Source: Rugalucina vietnamica (Eukaryota; Mollusca; Bivalvia; Lucinida; Lucinidae). From it: 64,000 nucleotides of DNA. Under the pieces are notes generated by a model that saw nothing but the letters and a program-made list of their open reading frames with translations, was not told the DNA's origin and searched no databases. The position numbers were made by a program, and so were the translations under genes. Of this stretch, positions 39,476-42,400 are shown one piece after another. Positions within the stretch are counted from its first letter, which is position 1. Each line of letters begins with the position of its first letter. Where the stretch lies: assembly GCA_964017185.1 (NCBI GenBank), contig OZ024874.1, positions 17,541,957 through 17,605,956 on the forward strand. The letters run 5' to 3'.

Positions 39476-42400
39476 CGAAAGTGAACTATATAGAACGAGT
39501 AAGAAATATCAAGAATGACAAACACAGGAATGTATTAAACTGAGATAGCTGGAGTACCAGACTATAAAGATAATACAAAAGAGACAAAATACTTTCAAGC
39601 AGGAAAGAAGTAACATCACAAAAGCGACGAAATGGTAGGAATTTCAAGAAAGGCACCAGACCAACCTAAATTATAATGTCCAATTGGAGAAGGGACTTAA
39701 AACTTGTTTAACATGTGACAAATATGTTGGTAGAATTTTGTGCAAAATTAAAAAGTCCTATAGTAAGTTTGCTCATGATAAGGCTAAACACATAACATCT
39801 GTCAGTTTGCAAAAGTACATCAAAAAGATTGGAATTTATTCGTGTTGTCGTCCAAATTACGTTTATACTTATATGTCAGCCAAGAGCTATCCATTTTGCA
39901 AGACATTATAAATTACATTATATTCGTCCAAATGTCGTCCGAAATTTAGCCAGTAGCAAAGACTGGAAACTGACACGTGTTTTTATTATTTTTAAAGCAA
40001 GTTAATGGCATTGATGATATAGATAAGATGAAATAGATTGCAATACAGAATCCTATGTTGAAGTGACGTTAATGTCGCTGTTTTTGTTGTTGTTGTTGTG
40101 ATTGTTGTTGTTGTTACTATTGCTCTTGTTGTGTTATGCAGTAGAGTTCCATGTCCTGTTAAGGATCCAAACGTCATCAGATATCATAAAGTACCGATCA
40201 ATTACGAAACACAATTTAAGCTCACCTGAACCGAAGGCTCACTGGATGGCCACGATCCGGTGTCCCTTCTCTGAAGCCGCTTGGCCGATCAAGTTGAAAT
40301 GTTATGTGGCGCCTCCTTGGCTAGTGGCGTTGAAATTTTGTTTGTGATATCTTGTGGGCCGATTTCCATGACGAAACTTGGTATGAAGCATCGGGAACTC
40401 TAGCCCATCATAGTTTGATAAAATGATGACCTTGGGATGACCTTGACATATTTTACGGCAAGGTTAATATGGGAAACATAGGCTTTTACATGGGAAAAGG
40501 TGAAAACAATGGATATTTTTGAAACTGTTGCAGCCTGAGACTTGAAAGTTGCTAGTTGCAGACAAGTCAATGGAGGTATGTAATTAATTAAGGTCAAGGT
40601 CATTTATTGACCTTGACACAAGGTCATTTAAATATCAAAATTAAGATTATGGTTTTCTCAGAAATCGCTTGGTCGATCAAGTAAAAATTTTACGTGTAGC
40701 CTCCTTGAGTAGTTGCATTGAAATTTTGCTTGCAATATCTTGGTCACATGACCAAGATGGCCGCCTCGCCCATATATGGTAAAAACCCTTCAAAAATCTT
40801 CTTTCTCCAGAACCTGTGGGCCGATTTCAACGAAACTCGGTATGTAGCATCGGACACTCCAGTCCATCATAGTTTGATAAAACGACGACCCTGGGGTGAC
40901 ATTGACCTATTTTACGGCCATGTCAATTTTGGAAACATAAGCTTTTATGTGGGAAAAGTGAAAACATTTGAATGTTTTGGAAACTATTGCAGCCTGAGAC
41001 TTGACACTTGGCAGATGCAAACAACTAATGAAGTCAGTAATGGTATGAGATTATTCAAGGTCAAGGTCATTTCGTGATGACTAAATGCTTCAGATGAGCG
41101 TTCTCAGGACCAATGGTCCTCTGGTCAATAATATAGATATAAACGAAGATGGTAAGAGACTTCACAAATTATCCGAGAGAAGTGCTCGTTCCTCGAATCG
41201 CTTAAGTATCTCGCAACTGGAGTTTCTATTAACCAGAGGAATGCTGATATTCGCGAAAAAAAGAAATGAATGAACCAATTTATGGCAAAACATATCAACA
41301 ATAGTTTATTATTGCTGACAGAATCAATGCTTTGTTATCATCTTACATAATCCGACAAGAAAATATGCTTTGTAGAAAGCTTCTGGTGATATGAAAATGA
41401 TATGAGCTGCGACGCGAGAAAACCGAACTTCGGGGTTTCCGACCAGGTCTGACACAAACCGACATGTACAGTCACAGAAGAAAGCTAGAAGCTTTAAGTT
41501 TTGGATTTAAGAAGAAGAGGAATTGTACTATCAGTGTAGCGAGATCAGCTGCGCAGTAACTGCACAGCTGATATGTGCCTTTGTTTTCGCATAGACAAAA
41601 TCCGGGTTTCTCATGACTTGACTCGTATGAAAATGATATTGCACAAAGTCTGATAGATTCGTCTGCATACCTATGTTGTATAATGCCACAATTAAGACGT
41701 CAGTGGCAGACGCGAAGCTCGGTTAATTTTGCTCAAGAATATTACATGTACCCGAAAGGAAATGAGTCTGATTTTGACGTACATCTAGATCGGGTAGGCA
41801 GACATGATAGACGGAAATAATGAAACCCGACATACACGCACATATCCAACAGACGCTATTTCACAGGAACATATTTTTTTTTTAAAAAGGCTTAACGTCC
41901 CAGTGAACAATTTTTCAGTCATGTCGGGACGGAGCCAACGCTTCCTGGGTTTTACCAGTGCTGTAGGGAGTAAATGTGTCTTGCTTGAGGACACAACACG
42001 GTGCCGCTTGTGGGGATCGACTTTGGACTATTCTCCACTAAAGATAGTAGTAAACGATTGGAGATGGACAAAAGGCATGATGCCGATGTCAATTGTTTCT
42101 GTGCATGGCCGGAATGACTTGAACCAACATTCAATTGGGTTTAATGAGGTCTCAGAATGAGGTATTGCTGAATATCATTGGAAGGTAGTTCAACACTTAC
42201 CTAAATTCTAGTCATCCGTTTCACAATCTAATGATTGGGTTAAAAGAGGCCTCGTGACTCACCTGAATTCTACACATCCGTAGTCCGGTGCCGTCCATTC
42301 TACTTTAATCTTTTTCTTCTTGTCTAAATAGTGGTGAACCACAACAGTGTGGTCACAGTCTTCTGCTTCCTTGACGTGGTCTGTTGGGGTCTAAAAATAA

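Noticed and set aside
39234..39518. Frame with Arg-Glu repeats; the same at 47037-47291
   Set aside because: Translation of (AG)n microsatellites inside or beside family C copies.
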